Source: Blasia pusilla (lineage: Eukaryota > Marchantiophyta > Marchantiopsida > Blasiales). From it: DNA of 64,000 nucleotides. A program made the translations under genes and the position numbers. A model generated the notes under the pieces. That model saw nothing but the letters and a program-made list of their open reading frames with translations, was not told where the DNA came from and did no database searches. Shown one piece after another: positions 1-11,725 of this stretch. The stretch spans positions 30,008,001 to 30,072,000 of the forward strand of contig CM114271.1 of the NCBI GenBank assembly GCA_050084515.1, given 5' to 3'. Numbering within the stretch: the first letter of the stretch is position 1; each line of letters begins with the position of its first letter.

Positions 1-410
1 CCCACACTATGCTTGGACCCTACTCGTGCTAGGGCCATTTTTTTGTTGGGAACGCACGTGGGCAGGATGCAAGCTTTGCAAGCCCGCATCATGTTTGCAC
101 CTCACCCTCTTGCGTCTTGCCGATACCCTGCTTGCACATAGAAATGGACTTGTCCATGGACATACCATCCCACACAAGTACCTCGCTTGTATAGGCCAAT
201 CATGGGCGAGGGTTGCGGGCCAGGTGGGTGGGTGGAGCCCAATGCAAGAATGGTCACAGATGATGCAGTATGCGGCCCTTGTTCTTGCATCATGCCCCGC
301 CCAATGCATATCCCTACCATGACCCCTGCCCTCTTCCGGCTTGCGCAGGCAGACGCTGATCAGACCCAAATAGGTGCACGATGACATGCCCGTTGCTATG
401 CAACCTTGGT
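1..410. repeat. MITE-like dispersed repeat, copy 1 (end inside window)
   Basis: The stretch ends at 401-410 with atgcaaccttggt, the reverse complement of the accaaggttgcat start seen in copies at 683 and 4744. It shares the subterminal words 'ggacttgtcc' and 'catggacat' with them. No coding capacity is convincing. The left end may lie outside the window. It could be a non-autonomous DNA transposon; no target duplication was identified. Confidence 0.4.
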
Positions 411-682
411 TATGAATCTACTTTGAATCAAGATAAAAAAAATTCTCACACGAAAATCACAACTTGAACTTTTTTTTCACTCTTAGAAAATTAATTGAAA
501 AAAAATTCATATTTGCAATTAACTCACAAATTTCTTTCAGTGTTCTTTGGGGAATAGGGGAAAGGATCAATATTGGAAAGGAACATTTCCATGAAATTTG
601 TAGAAACCATGAACTTTTCTTCATGGTAGGGATGTAAAATTCCACACGTTTGTGGTTAGTGAGGTTTATGCTTATAATCTCA

Positions 683-850
683 ACCAAGGTTGTATGTGGA
701 CAAATTCCGTGTTCATGGACATGTTCATGACCGTCCTATGGAAGGACTTATCCGTATGAGCCCTACTTTTCCCTTTTTTCTCATTCCCCTTACTTGCCTT
801 CGTGTTCCATACTCCCAATTTCTTCCTCCCTCCACCTCCACTCCCTCCTC
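683..850 (+). repeat. MITE-like dispersed repeat, copy 2 (truncated)
   Basis: It begins with accaaggttgtatgtggaca and runs in close similarity to the copy at 4744 through a pyrimidine-rich tract (ctcattccccttac, then ttcttcctccctcc). The matching right terminus is not seen, so the copy is probably truncated. Open frames across it are chance readings of a CT-rich tract. Confidence 0.45.
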
Positions 851-3800
851 CCTCAATGTCAAGGAATTGGCTAGAAGAATTTCCATAGATCAAGTAAATA
901 AGATAGCATATTTTGATGCTATTAGTGACGATTGCAGATGGTAATTGTATAAAGTCCTATCCCAAATGAGGATGCAATGGAACACGACCCTCTTCCACTT
1001 CCCATAACCAATCGACTATGATATCATTGAGCGGAAATTAATCTCTCCACGTCCATTAACGACCCACCAACACTTGCCATCTGCATAATACACCACGAAA
1101 CTATTATATAAATATGGTGATTGCAAAACAAAATTTTCAGAATTCCTTTAATTTTAAAATAATTTGATTAAATTTGAGAGAAATTTTTAATTAAGAAATT
1201 GTAAATTTGTATTGGGTCGGGAATAGGGTTGGTGACCTATCCAAGTGGAAAATTAAATGGGGAATTTTTTAAAAATCAAGGGGAAGAAGAGAAATAGTGG
1301 AGGGAGGTATTCTTCTTTAAGAAAATAAAATCCCAGGTTTGGTTAGGGAAAGGGTCGGAATCTTACCCGAACCTATCCCCAACCTCTGCCAACCCTACCC
1401 TACTCCGTGCAGGGCGATTGCCGCCGCCACCGCCCTAGGGTGGTCGATCGGCTCAATAGCCATTCGATTAAAATGGCCAAATCTATCTGGCCGTTCGTTC
1501 CCCTGCCAGCCCCCTCACTCGCCCTCTCACTCGCCCTTCCACTCCCCCTCTACCTCTGCCCTTCCATTCTTCCTTGTTCCTCTGCTGGTCTACGGGATTT
1601 CAGTCCACGCGCTGCTCCTCTCACCCCGTCTTGGTCCGCCCACATGCCCAAACTACAACTGGGAGGCTTCTTGAGATCCCAAGATGCAACCGGGATCCTT
1701 CTTGAGATCCCAAAATGCAACTGGGAGTTGCTTTCTTAGAACGCCGACTGCAATTTGGACTTCATTTTTAATGCAGAAAGCAGAATTGTAAGAGTCGAGC
1801 TAGATGGTGCCTAGTACATAAAACTTAATGGTAAGAGTAGAGTTGGATCTTACATAGAATATTCCATGTACTAATAATGATCCGATGCGGATATGAGCCA
1901 ACGTCCGGGGAGAACCGGCGTTACGTGTTGAGCTGGCCGGTAGAATTTGAGAATTGCCGAATCAGGTCGTCAGTTACCGGCCAAAAACCGAGGGTTCAGG
2001 GAGGGTGTCCTTCGTATTCGTATCTGTTTAGCCGGCTGGAATGAAGAGAACTTTGAAAATTTCCGCTCGGGTTTGTAGAGACCGGAAATGTACCGGTTGT
2101 CACGAAAAAACTCCCGGACCCTGATATGAGCACACAAAGATGGCACAAATGTTTGTTAATATTTGAACTGTCGAATAAAGCTTCGCATTAACTCTCAATA
2201 GTGAAATGGTAACATTGAAGAAATCGTTACTTGAGTGTCCATTGAGCTCTCACTGTATCTGATCAGAGTTTCTAAACTTGGTAAACGTATCAATAAAATG
2301 GTCCAAAGGCCTCCAAGAAGCTTAAAAAGAGTCTTCGAGGAGATAGACATCTTGATGATCGGATGTCCTTCCTCACGATTGTAACAACCTCTAGGACATA
2401 ATTTAAATATATGACTAAAAAAAACCGTTACAATCAGATGGACCTATTGAAACCCTTAAATATCCTCGTAACTATATGAAGTGTACCAAAAGACCTAAAC
2501 GAAGTGAGCCTCCCCAAGTGGTTGGAAATGCCACGTGTCACACTCTTGACTATTTGTGAAATGAGAAGGTACTCTCTCATAATACTATAGATTATGTAAC
2601 TATAAAGTAGTTCATGAGTGAGAACTAATGGACCGCATGATATAAACACAATAACACACTTAAGGCGATTATTATGTGTGTGTCAAACTTATGGTTCAAA
2701 AATATTTTTTAACTTGTTATTTTGGGTAAAATGTGCAAGATAAGGATTATCCTTACCTCAAATATTTTCTTGTAAGCACATTCTTCAAGTATGCCCTTCT
2801 TGAAAAGGACACATTATCGGATATATGGACAAATAGAAGCAATGGCCAAAATGATGGATGTCTGTTTTTTGGATTTGAATTGTAATCATCATGATATAGA
2901 TATTAATGCATGATAGATATTTAAGGAGTTAAGCATCTTTGCACGACATACCTAAAGAGAATTAATTTGACCACTTTAAGGTTGAAGACGACTTGTTGAA
3001 AAGGTGGATAATTTATGTGTGAAAGTTAGACCCTGGTTTTGGGTCATCTAGACCTATTTTGGGGCATTTATCTTTTTTTATTAAAGTAATTATTTATAGC
3101 CTTTTTTACTTTCCGATTGGCAAGTGGGTCGTTAACCACTACTATGTGTTACAATAACAGAGGTGATATGTGCTAAGAGGTCACCAATGAGAGGCCCTAA
3201 GGAGAGAGGGGGGATATATCTCATGGGTATAGGAGGTTAATTTCTCCTTTTATTGAATCTTGTTATATGAACCATATGAGTTTTGGTCTTATAGGTTTCA
3301 TGTTTTCATGAGTAACCTCCACCTCTTACTAGGAGAGAAGATTTTATTTGAAAATATATAGGAGTAATGGCAAAAGTATGTATGTTCTCCTTGCTGATTT
3401 ATTTCCAATCATGATTTTTATTTAATAATAAGATCTTTTCTCCCTTGTAAAAATTCAAGTTGGCACCACAATTAAAAAGATAAAAAAGAATTCGTTGCAA
3501 TTCTCCTTAATACTTACAATGATGTATGTGATAATGCAAAAGCACATGCTCTATTTGACCACATAATATTACAAGACAAATCATTATTTGAACATTTCTA
3601 CACCAAGGTTGCAATTTTATCATATATGATAATTATAGAATTTTCTTATGCACAACAAATATGATACTAATTATCACTCTCATTCATTTTCAAAACTTAG
3701 AAGAAATGGTTTACATGATATGCAAGAAACTTGATCATTTTGACATGTGGAGAGAAGACCTTCGTCCAATGTAAATTTTCTTCTTGGAGAGGATTGAAGA

Positions 3801-4743
3801 TATGGATTGTTCCCACCCATGTACAAAGTGAATTATGCAGTTTTGTATGCTTGTCCATGGAATTTGAAGGGCATGATTAAAAACTACGAGAATAAAAATC
3901 ATCCCTTTTTATGTGAGAAGGGAAGACCTTGGCTCCCTTTTTGCCCATTTCCCCTTCAACCCATTTAATATTTTCACCACTTTTAGCTGAGCAAACGCGG
4001 ATTTTTTTATTCCTTAACACTTGTGATAAATGGAGCTTCCCCTTTATATCACTTTTTCTTCCTCTTGGAAATTGAATGTTTTAAAATTTCAATAAATAAA
4101 AGGTTTATCTAATAACATGTTACAAGATATATAAAATACCAGTAGCATGAGAGAACATGATTCCTTCTTTCTAAATAGAATAAATTTAGAAAGTGTATAT
4201 ACTTGTGGAACAAAGATCTCAAAATTAGGGGAAAATTCCCTTAAAATAAATCTTCAATGGAAAATCCAAAGAACACAAAATTGCATTATCTATGGCTCCA
4301 AAACCAAAGTAATAAGAGCAATAGCCATCAAAATGTAAGAATTTTGTTACAAGAATAAGTGGTAAAAGGATCGAAGTGTTCGGTTTAATTTGGAAAGGTT
4401 TCACACTTATCACAATACCCATAAGGATAGAATATTTTTAAAAAAAATTTATGGATTTGAGTTTTATGAACACCTCCTATAAGATTTCACATAAACTCTA
4501 TTAGTCACTCTTTGTTCTCCCAATGTTATCTATTTTATGATTTTCTTCCAATTGACGAAGAGTAAACCTAACCCCATTGTGACAATAAAATTTATGACTC
4601 AACATTGACCATCTTGTAGGATGAGTTTTTTATCACCCTCTAACTATAGAACTATATCGTCTAAGTCTCGCTTGGAGGACTTATTTAAGGATCCCACGTT
4701 GAAGTACTAAACTAGGCCTAACTCATAGATGTTTTCACCATTT
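851..4743. other. AT-rich intergenic DNA, no gene seen
   Basis: No exon series or recognised protein domain was found on either strand. A more GC-rich patch (about 1340-1740) and a CCGG-rich patch (about 1900-2110) resemble eroded repeat or LTR sequence but could not be assigned. Open frames are short and have no family resemblance. Confidence 0.4.
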
Positions 4744-5016
4744 ACCAAGGTTGCATGTGGACAAAGTTCGTGTATGCGGACATATCCATGTCCGTGCTAT
4801 GGAAGGACTTGTCCGCGTGGACCCCATCTTCCCCTTCTTTCTCATTCCCTCCACTTTCCTTCATATTCCATACTTTCTGATTTCTTTCTCCCTCCCCCTT
4901 ATTGTCCCACTCATCCTTGCCCCACCTTCCATCATAAGCTATAAGTATGGGCCTCACCTCTTATAAGTCATGTCCATGAATATGTCTAGACTTGTCCGTT
5001 TTTATGCAACCATGTG
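4744..5016 (+). repeat. MITE-like dispersed repeat, copy 3 (both ends)
   Basis: The left end accaaggttgcatgtggac is mirrored at the right by ttgtccgtttttatgcaacc, giving imperfect terminal inverted repeats of about 12-20 bp. The interior matches copy 2. The size of about 270 bp, the lack of coding and the inverted ends fit a MITE. The superfamily is not determined. Confidence 0.5.
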
Positions 5017-6360
5017 ATTTACGAACTTTTTCTTGGAAATTTTCTCAAGCCATAAATTTTGAACATTTTTCCTCTTTGCTCTCCCTAAGAAAGTTTTACA
5101 TCCATTTAGAAAGATGGAAAGTCATGGAAGCATGCAAAGAATAAATAACTGCAAACATGATACTGGAAGCAAAGATAGGCAAACATTTAAGGAAACTTTG
5201 TAGAACCTAGAGAAATCACTAAATCTCAAGTTTGTTGTTACAATTTGATTATTAAAAAAATATGGATAAAGAAACATAGCATCAAGACTATAAAGCAACA
5301 AACTTATTGAAGTCTAGTGCACATTGCACTTAACAACGACATTGCGCGACCAGTAGAGCAAAGAACAACACAGACTCATGTTGCAAAGAATAGCATGCAA
5401 CATCGGAGTTTGAATAACATAGAGCACTTATAAAAGAACAAGACCTGAATAAAAAAGAGATGGGGGAACCCATCAATGATCAAAAAGAGGGGAACTCAAA
5501 AATTCAAGAATACCAAGGCCACACACTGCCAAGATGAAGGAAAGAGGGAGAGCCCCCCTACAAGCTAAACTCACCAAGAGCATAGATGACATAAACTACA
5601 ACTAGAGAAGCATGACTACCACTAAGAGGACCTCTAGTTGTAGCATCTTCCACGGCTTGAGCCCGCCTCAAAAGCCTATTGGCTTGGGCATGCTGCAATG
5701 CTATAGAGACTTGTTGTCTATAGAAAAGGAGTGCAGTAAGCTAATAGCCAAAGAAAGCCCATTTCTCGAATAGAGATGATGAGATTAGTTCGGGAGGATT
5801 GAGTCAAACCTCTCCCCCATAGTCCTATAGATATCTCTAAACTATATTATGGGAGAGTACCCTCTTGATTTTCGAACACCTCTTCTTTTGACATATGACC
5901 CTCTCACCAATAGGATCAATTGAAGTTGATATAAGAAGTCAGTTAAAATTTTCGGGGGTTGGTCAAATCATTAGTTATCCTTTTATGCTAACAAATGGTA
6001 ATTTCAATTACTAGTCATTAACCCTTGCATAGCATGGACATCTCTATGGTTAGGAGGAAGGATTGATGTCCTTTGTGAAGAAAACTAAAAGGTTGGGTCT
6101 TTTTTATCCTCTACTTGTTGCAATCTCCCTTGTGCCCATACATAAGATATAACATCCGTCATCACCACCCTAATCCTAACGGGTCATTTCAATTTAAATA
6201 TCCACAAGCAGAAGGAATACGGCATGAAGTAGGGGAGACCTCTCTCACAAGTAATATTAAAATCCTTCCTTGATAAGTTCTCGAATTACAATCCTGTCAT
6301 CCCCAAGGGGACATAGTGTAAAAAACACCCCCAAGAAAGTCTAGGCCAAAAGTTTCTTAC
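5017..6360. other. AT-rich intergenic DNA, nothing recognised
   Basis: No domain, exon pattern or repeat terminus could be supported on either strand. Confidence 0.35.
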
Positions 6361-9300
6361 CAACAACATGCAGCTCGACGCACCCACAGCAACAAGCTTA
6401 AACGAAGTGACCAGACAAAACATCGCAGCGGAGAGAGTAGCAAACCGCCCGTGGCGACCATTCATTCACGAGCGAGGCCCCGATGCACTACGTGGATTCA
6501 CCCTCGGCCACCATGCAGTGCCAAGTTCCTACTTGTCTTGCCAGTATTTCTACCCGCACCCGGAGAAAGCGGTTCGCCTCCTGCCATCCTTCGAGATTTC
6601 TCAGCCAACTCCTCTGCCGGCGGTCATTTCCTGAACCCAGCGAAGGCCCTGCCACAACCGGTGACCTCCTCGTAGTCACAAGGCCGGTTGTGGTCGGAGA
6701 GGTGTCCTGAACCCGAACCCGAACCCCAACCCCAACACTTGACTAATTTGATTTGATCTGAGACGAGAAACATGTGTATTCATCTTACACTTCGTAGTTC
6801 CAATTGTTGTTATCGGCTTGTAGTTGGTTCCAACGTTCCAGAGGATGTGTACAGTACCCGTGGATTGAGATCCGATGTGAGGATGAACAGGTCTTCAAGG
6901 TTCCGAGCCATCACGACTATGTCCTCGGAGCAACCCAAGGTTTACCATTGAGCGTAAAGCAAGGCTTTCAAGCTCTAGAAGCAAATCGTTGAGGTAGTTT
7001 TAGCTGTCACTCTCTTGGATTTGGTACGTTCGTTTGGGTGTCAAAATCCTGTGGCTTACACTTCTGGAACAGAGGACAGAAGATAAAATCTTTGACTTGC
7101 TGAGCCTGAAGAATTAGGTGTCTTTTACAGCACCGAATCATCATGTCAAGATGGACGTAGTACTCGAGTTTGACTTCCGTGAGATCTACCAACGCGAGCA
7201 AAGACCTGGAAGTCCTGTGATTGGAGATGGCTCGCTGACTATCATAAGCACGGATAATTGGAACTGTTTGACAGTTTGACTCGCTGATTTCATCATGATT
7301 GTTCTCTTCTTACCACTTTCTCACGGGTGTTCGCTGACGGGGATGGCGAAGGGGAAGCTTTAATTTGTCTCCGGATTTCAATGACGGCGTCCTTTTCTTT
7401 CTTTCGACCGATGTAGGAAAAAAAAAAGCTTGTAATACTGTGCGGTGTAAGATCTACCCGATCGGAGGGGATGAAATGGTCGCCTCGAAAGTTCACGGTG
7501 TGCTTCTTTTCTTGAGTCCATGATACACCAGTGGCAGCAACTCTCTCTGTTGTAGGAAGCAGGCCAAGCGAAGACTTGAAGATTAATCACTGTCGTTGCC
7601 CGCGAGATTGCAGCCGGTCTTTCGGTCGTTTGTGGCCTCGTTGGTTGTGGACCAATTCCGTCCGCCTTGGCAATCTCCGAAGTGCTCCCAGGGATGTTCT
7701 TAAAGCGGACACCTCGAACTTGCTGTATGATTTGAAGTTGACAGTACTCTGAAGCGCTCATCCTATGTCGGAAGTCCTTAAACAAGCCTTGAACACTCTC
7801 ATCAATGCCTCACAGTTGTACATATGCCACCAAAGGACTGAATTGTGGACACATTGAAAAATTATCGCTCCCACCACGCCTCGCTTCCAACGGGACATTT
7901 TTAGGGATCGGCATGGCAGTCAAGGGAGTAATCCACTACTCCAAAATCTAATTTATATAGGGTAATCTGATAATCGTTCGGTCTCCCATTATTTTCAGCA
8001 AAGGGTCACCATATGATTAATCATGGAGGCTGAAATCCTAACAAGAAATTGTTTGCGGATCCGACTGTCTGTCGCTGTAACAAGTCCGAACTCGTGGTAT
8101 TCTCATCAATCCATCTAGCGTTAAACGGCAGTCGGATGTCGGCATGACTGTTTGTTGTGTTCGAATGAAAAGTTTTGAATTTAAAATTTAGAAAGCCCTA
8201 GTCAAAATATTCCGCCTCCCCTGATTAGCGACTTCAAACTCCCGTCCAAAGGACAATGCAAATCTTGATGCTGGTTGCCTTGTGTTGTGGACAGTTTCGT
8301 TCACTCAAAGCCTCACACAAGATGTCAGGGTCGTTGGCTGTACAACAGAGTCTTCTACGAGTAGGTGTGGCATCTCCATCGTCAAAAAATTGCGCACCCA
8401 AGTGCCTGTCATGCTTTAGGGTTCATGGTCTGCCACACCATCCAACATGTTCCACGCACCTGCGACTACATGTCAACCACCAGCTTGACATGTCGACTAC
8501 TGGAGTTCCGTGTTTGCGCGACCTGCATATTCGCAGGATTTATTAAGGACACGGTCTCATGAAACGCGACAGTCTTTAAAAATTTGCAATTTTTTGCGCT
8601 GGTTGAGCTGAGTTGCAATTTCTTCGGGTCCCGGCTCTTGGGCCGTCCGGTTCAGACTTCGGACTTGAGCCCTGTTTCCATTTCGCGAGATTCTCATATT
8701 CAAGTTTCGTATCACTGGTGACTCGTGTCTCCAGTGGGGAACGCAGGAGTATTCCTCCTTTGTTACTCAGTGGCAAATCACACTTCGAGCGTAAGGTGTT
8801 TCAACGTCACTCGCACGCTGAGTCATAATATGTGTGAGGTTTCCAAAGCTTGTAGTATAGCAGATCTCTTCGAATTGTGATGAGCTGGAAAAACTTCCAG
8901 TTCTCTCAATTTCGAAGATCACTTCATCTTTCGCAGGAGCCGTAGAGTCTCTCGTCTGCACTCCGCCACATTAAACACTTTGTCACCACAGCTTTCTGGC
9001 CTCCTAATTCGTTGCGAACTCCGGTAAACTTTCGTATCACGACATTCTCAAATTCTCCTCAACCCCACCCCCCTGACGGCCAGCACGATTCCTGATATAT
9101 AGTTGTTTACTTCAATTCAGCATGGAAATCCTTTCTATCTTCAAATATGGATCTAGGTATTTTTCCAAATAAGTATTGTTTCACAAGAATTTGGATCGAC
9201 TGGCTAGTGACTCATTTGTCTCCAGAATGTGATTAACCCGATGTGTGGGGAGTTTCGATATCTTCATTACCACCATGGAACAAACCGACGCAATCTACTC

Positions 9301-9571
9301 GTTCATCATTAGACATAATCCTCCCTGCACATTCACTGTTGTATCGAGAGTACATTACAGGTGAATTACGTGTCCATTAACCGGGGAGGTTTGTCTACAG
9401 TCTAAAGTTGGCGAGTGTAAACTACTAGCAGTCGGTCTTGGACCAAGACCGACTTCCCCTTGATTGATAATCCGAGTTCCAACTCTAGGTTTCGATTTAC
9501 ATGTGCCTACAGCGGGATCGTCACTTTCTTGACAGTCGATCTTAGGTCCTCACTTTTTCCACGCGATGGGC
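6361..9571. other. Moderate-GC intergenic DNA downstream of the MBF1c gene
   Basis: Base composition resembles the host-gene regions, and the right part (about 8.9-9.57 kb) would include the MBF1c 3' UTR. I found no conserved protein in any frame. Two small structures are visible: a 10-bp perfect inverted repeat (6652-6661 with 6684-6693) and a short gaaccc/caaccc-type array at 6709-6736. A diverged or non-coding gene cannot be excluded. Confidence 0.35.
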
Positions 9572-10006
9572 TCACTTCAACTTTCCTCGGAGTTTCACAC
9601 CGAGGGCCCTCTCCATCTTCGCAAGAATCTGCTGATTTGGAATTGCTTTTCCCGCCTCGTATTCCTGGACAACTTTAGGTAGCTCGCTAATCAGCTTCGC
9701 CAGCTCGACTTGCGTCAACTTCTTCTCCAGCCGAGCCTTCTGAATGGCCTGCTTCACTTCATGGGACACTCTGTCGATAGCGATAGACTCGGTTTCTTGG
9801 TCGAGCTTGCGGGGGTTGATTGCAGTCTGCCCAGCTTTCTTGTTAGATCCAGCGTCAGGTTTCTTGGTCACCTGCACTTCCGCTCCCGATCTTATTGCAG
9901 CAGCGACGGCTTTCGGATCGCGGGAGTCGGAAGCCTTGATTCCTCTCTTGTGAATGACAACAGGGTCCCAATCCTGAGTGACTGGACCTGTTCCTCTGGA
10001 TGGCAT
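9572..10006 (-). CDS. MBF1C: MBF1c-like multiprotein bridging factor 1
   Basis: This is a transcriptional coactivator of the MBF1 family, which links regulators to TBP. The MBF1c branch in plants is a nuclear heat- and stress-response factor. The 144-aa frame is complete and intronless, as known for plant MBF1c. The N-terminal MBF1 domain (about 1-75) carries TQDWDPVVIHK, RDPKAV and DAGSNKK. The C-terminal HTH_3/Cro domain (about 82-138) carries QKARLEKKLTQVELAK, VVQEYEAGKAIPNQQ and KMERALGVKLRGK. The MPSR start and the DRVxxEV and KARLEKK signatures separate MBF1c from the MBF1a/b type. The start is the first ATG of the conserved domain. Assignment to MBF1c rather than MBF1a/b is by eye. Regulation is probably heat-linked: a perfect heat-shock element lies upstream at 10976-10988. 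Confidence 0.92.
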   Translation of the reverse strand: MPSRGTGPVTQDWDPVVIHKRGIKASDSRDPKAVAAAIRSGAEVQVTKKPDAGSNKKAGQTAINPRKLDQETESIAIDRVSHEVKQAIQKARLEKKLTQVELAKLISELPKVVQEYEAGKAIPNQQILAKMERALGVKLRGKLK

Positions 10007-10880
10007 TTCCTCCTGTCCTTGAACACAGTATTAACTCCGATACATTTCCTACGCACATGTAAAACGTCCAACCAGAGACACAGCATAAATTGACAGTTTT
10101 CTTGAAATTACGAAATTGCTGTTCCACCTCACCAGAGAATCAAAACACAGGACTCAAGATCACGCAGGTTTGTCACTTGAATTCAATTTCCAAAGTAGAA
10201 ACCTAATGAATCCATTGGTTCCAAGGATTCTGAAACCGAGATTAGATGCCTTCGAGCTAATGGTTCGGTTTTGAGGATGCTGATAAATTTTCAACGACGG
10301 AGGAAAGAACAACCGCAGCCTTCATACGAAACGACATCTGGTAGTTTGCGCGTCCATAGTTGAATCGGAGTGATCAAAATAGCGGATTAGAGAACACCGG
10401 ACACCTACCTTATCTTACACGCACAAACAAAAACATGTATGGGATTATCACCTTCTAACAGTTACCCCCGGCAACAGGAAAACTGAAGCAACACCGTCGA
10501 ATGGAAATGCGCTCGCTCTACTTCAGTGCGTCGACGAAGACAGCGTCTTGGTACAACAAACACAGGAATTGACTGTGGGTACTTCCTTGAAGATAGATTA
10601 GATCAAATTGCCGGAGCCTAATGCACCAGGATGGCTAGATTTTGTATAGTTGCGCGCGCCGCAGAAGCCAGCTCACGACACTAGATGAAAGGCGACGTGA
10701 CGTATGGCAGGAAGGTAAATATAGTCGCAGACGCAGAGTCGATCGGTTGCACCAACTGCCGAGGCGCCACTACGAAGTGAAGATATTTCGCGGAGCGACA
10801 GTTTCTGGATAACCGACATCGCGCGTTTGAGCTTACTACAAGGTTCTCGAGGACCAACTGGGAGCAAGAGTGTAACTCAC

Positions 10881-10975
10881 CTGTTCTTGACATGTGTCAG
10901 TGTCAAGAACGGTCTAATCTCTAATACGGTTGCGGTTTGGGCTGGAAGGAGGAATTTACTTGGAGACGTCCTCAG
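10881..10975 (-). promoter_or_regulatory. Putative 5' UTR exon of MBF1c with strong splice donor
   Basis: On the minus strand GAACAG|GTGAGT, an ideal donor, has its GT at 10880-10879. No coding exon ends there. With the heat-shock element just upstream, the simplest reading is a short non-coding first exon and an 0.8-kb 5' leader intron before the MBF1c ATG at 10006. A possible acceptor (acatgtgcgtag|gaaatg) lies near 10050. This is inferred; no transcript evidence is available. Confidence 0.35.
10883..10910. repeat. Perfect 10-bp inverted repeat
   Basis: gttcttgaca at 10883-10892 and tgtcaagaac at 10901-10910 are exact reverse complements separated by 8 nt. They lie just before the putative donor at 10880. 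The pair could be an RNA hairpin in the 5' leader, a dyad protein site, or chance. Confidence 0.5.
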
Positions 10976-10988
10976 TTCGAGAAGCTTC
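10976..10988. promoter_or_regulatory. Perfect heat-shock element (HSE)
   Basis: TTCGAGAAGCTTC fits the three-unit HSF consensus TTCnnGAAnnTTC exactly. It lies about 970 bp upstream of the MBF1c start and about 95 bp from the candidate first donor, a natural promoter position if the leader is spliced. Plant MBF1c genes are known to be heat-induced. Occupancy by HSF is inferred. Confidence 0.6.
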
Positions 10989-11725
10989 ACGCTGATAGTT
11001 GAATTTGTCGTCTAGATCTATCGGTTCCCTCTTGTTGCGTTCTGCTAAGGGTTTCTAGCTGGTTCTCCCAGGATTCCTGACCATAGGAACTAGCTCTGCT
11101 TCACAGATTTACTTTCAGGATGCTTTGGCGTAAAATGGAAGAGAGAAGATCGGGCGAGTACAAATTGACCATCCTGCATGTCTAGGAAAACTGAACACGC
11201 AGACAGGACAACATATCTCAAATAAAAATACCTGATATACAGTACATAGTTCCCAGCATTTCTGACATTGGACATGGGAGACTTCACTTGGGTTCAAGAA
11301 TCCAACCATGAGTAAACCGATGTAACTGAGAATTCTGTTGGTCCAAGATGCATGGCAAGGTTCAGCTCCCATCACATGCGCATTTGAATTGTGCTTTGGG
11401 GAACTGCTGTTCCTCTTTAAACTGTCAAATCCTAAAGGAGAATTTCTCCGTAAAGTTACAGAAGGGGAAGCCCAAGGGAAACGACCATGCTCAGAACTAT
11501 CCTTTTCAACGAACCGTAGAAAATTCTTATCGGAATGATCTGGAGTAACCTCGGCTTCGTCGTACTCCCCACTTGAAGCATGAAGTCAAGAAAATTACTG
11601 TAAGTAATAAATTTCCTAGAACTCGTCGTACTGTACATGTGAGCACACCTGAGCACCTAACCAGCAGAAGGATAAACTACACCCGAGAGCCGTATACTGA
11701 AATGTGGGGTCCATTAACGAAGGAA

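Noticed and set aside
1339-1739. Overlapping plus-strand frames in a CT-rich patch
   Set aside because: Composition-driven; Pro/Ser/Leu-rich readings in two frames without a domain.
6709-6736. Telomere-like gaaccc/caaccc array
   Set aside because: Only a few imperfect units, not the plant ttaggg-type heptamer; treated as a minor simple repeat.
7378-7785. Minus-strand 135-codon open frame downstream of MBF1c
   Set aside because: No family resemblance, biased by moderate GC, and no supporting exon pattern.
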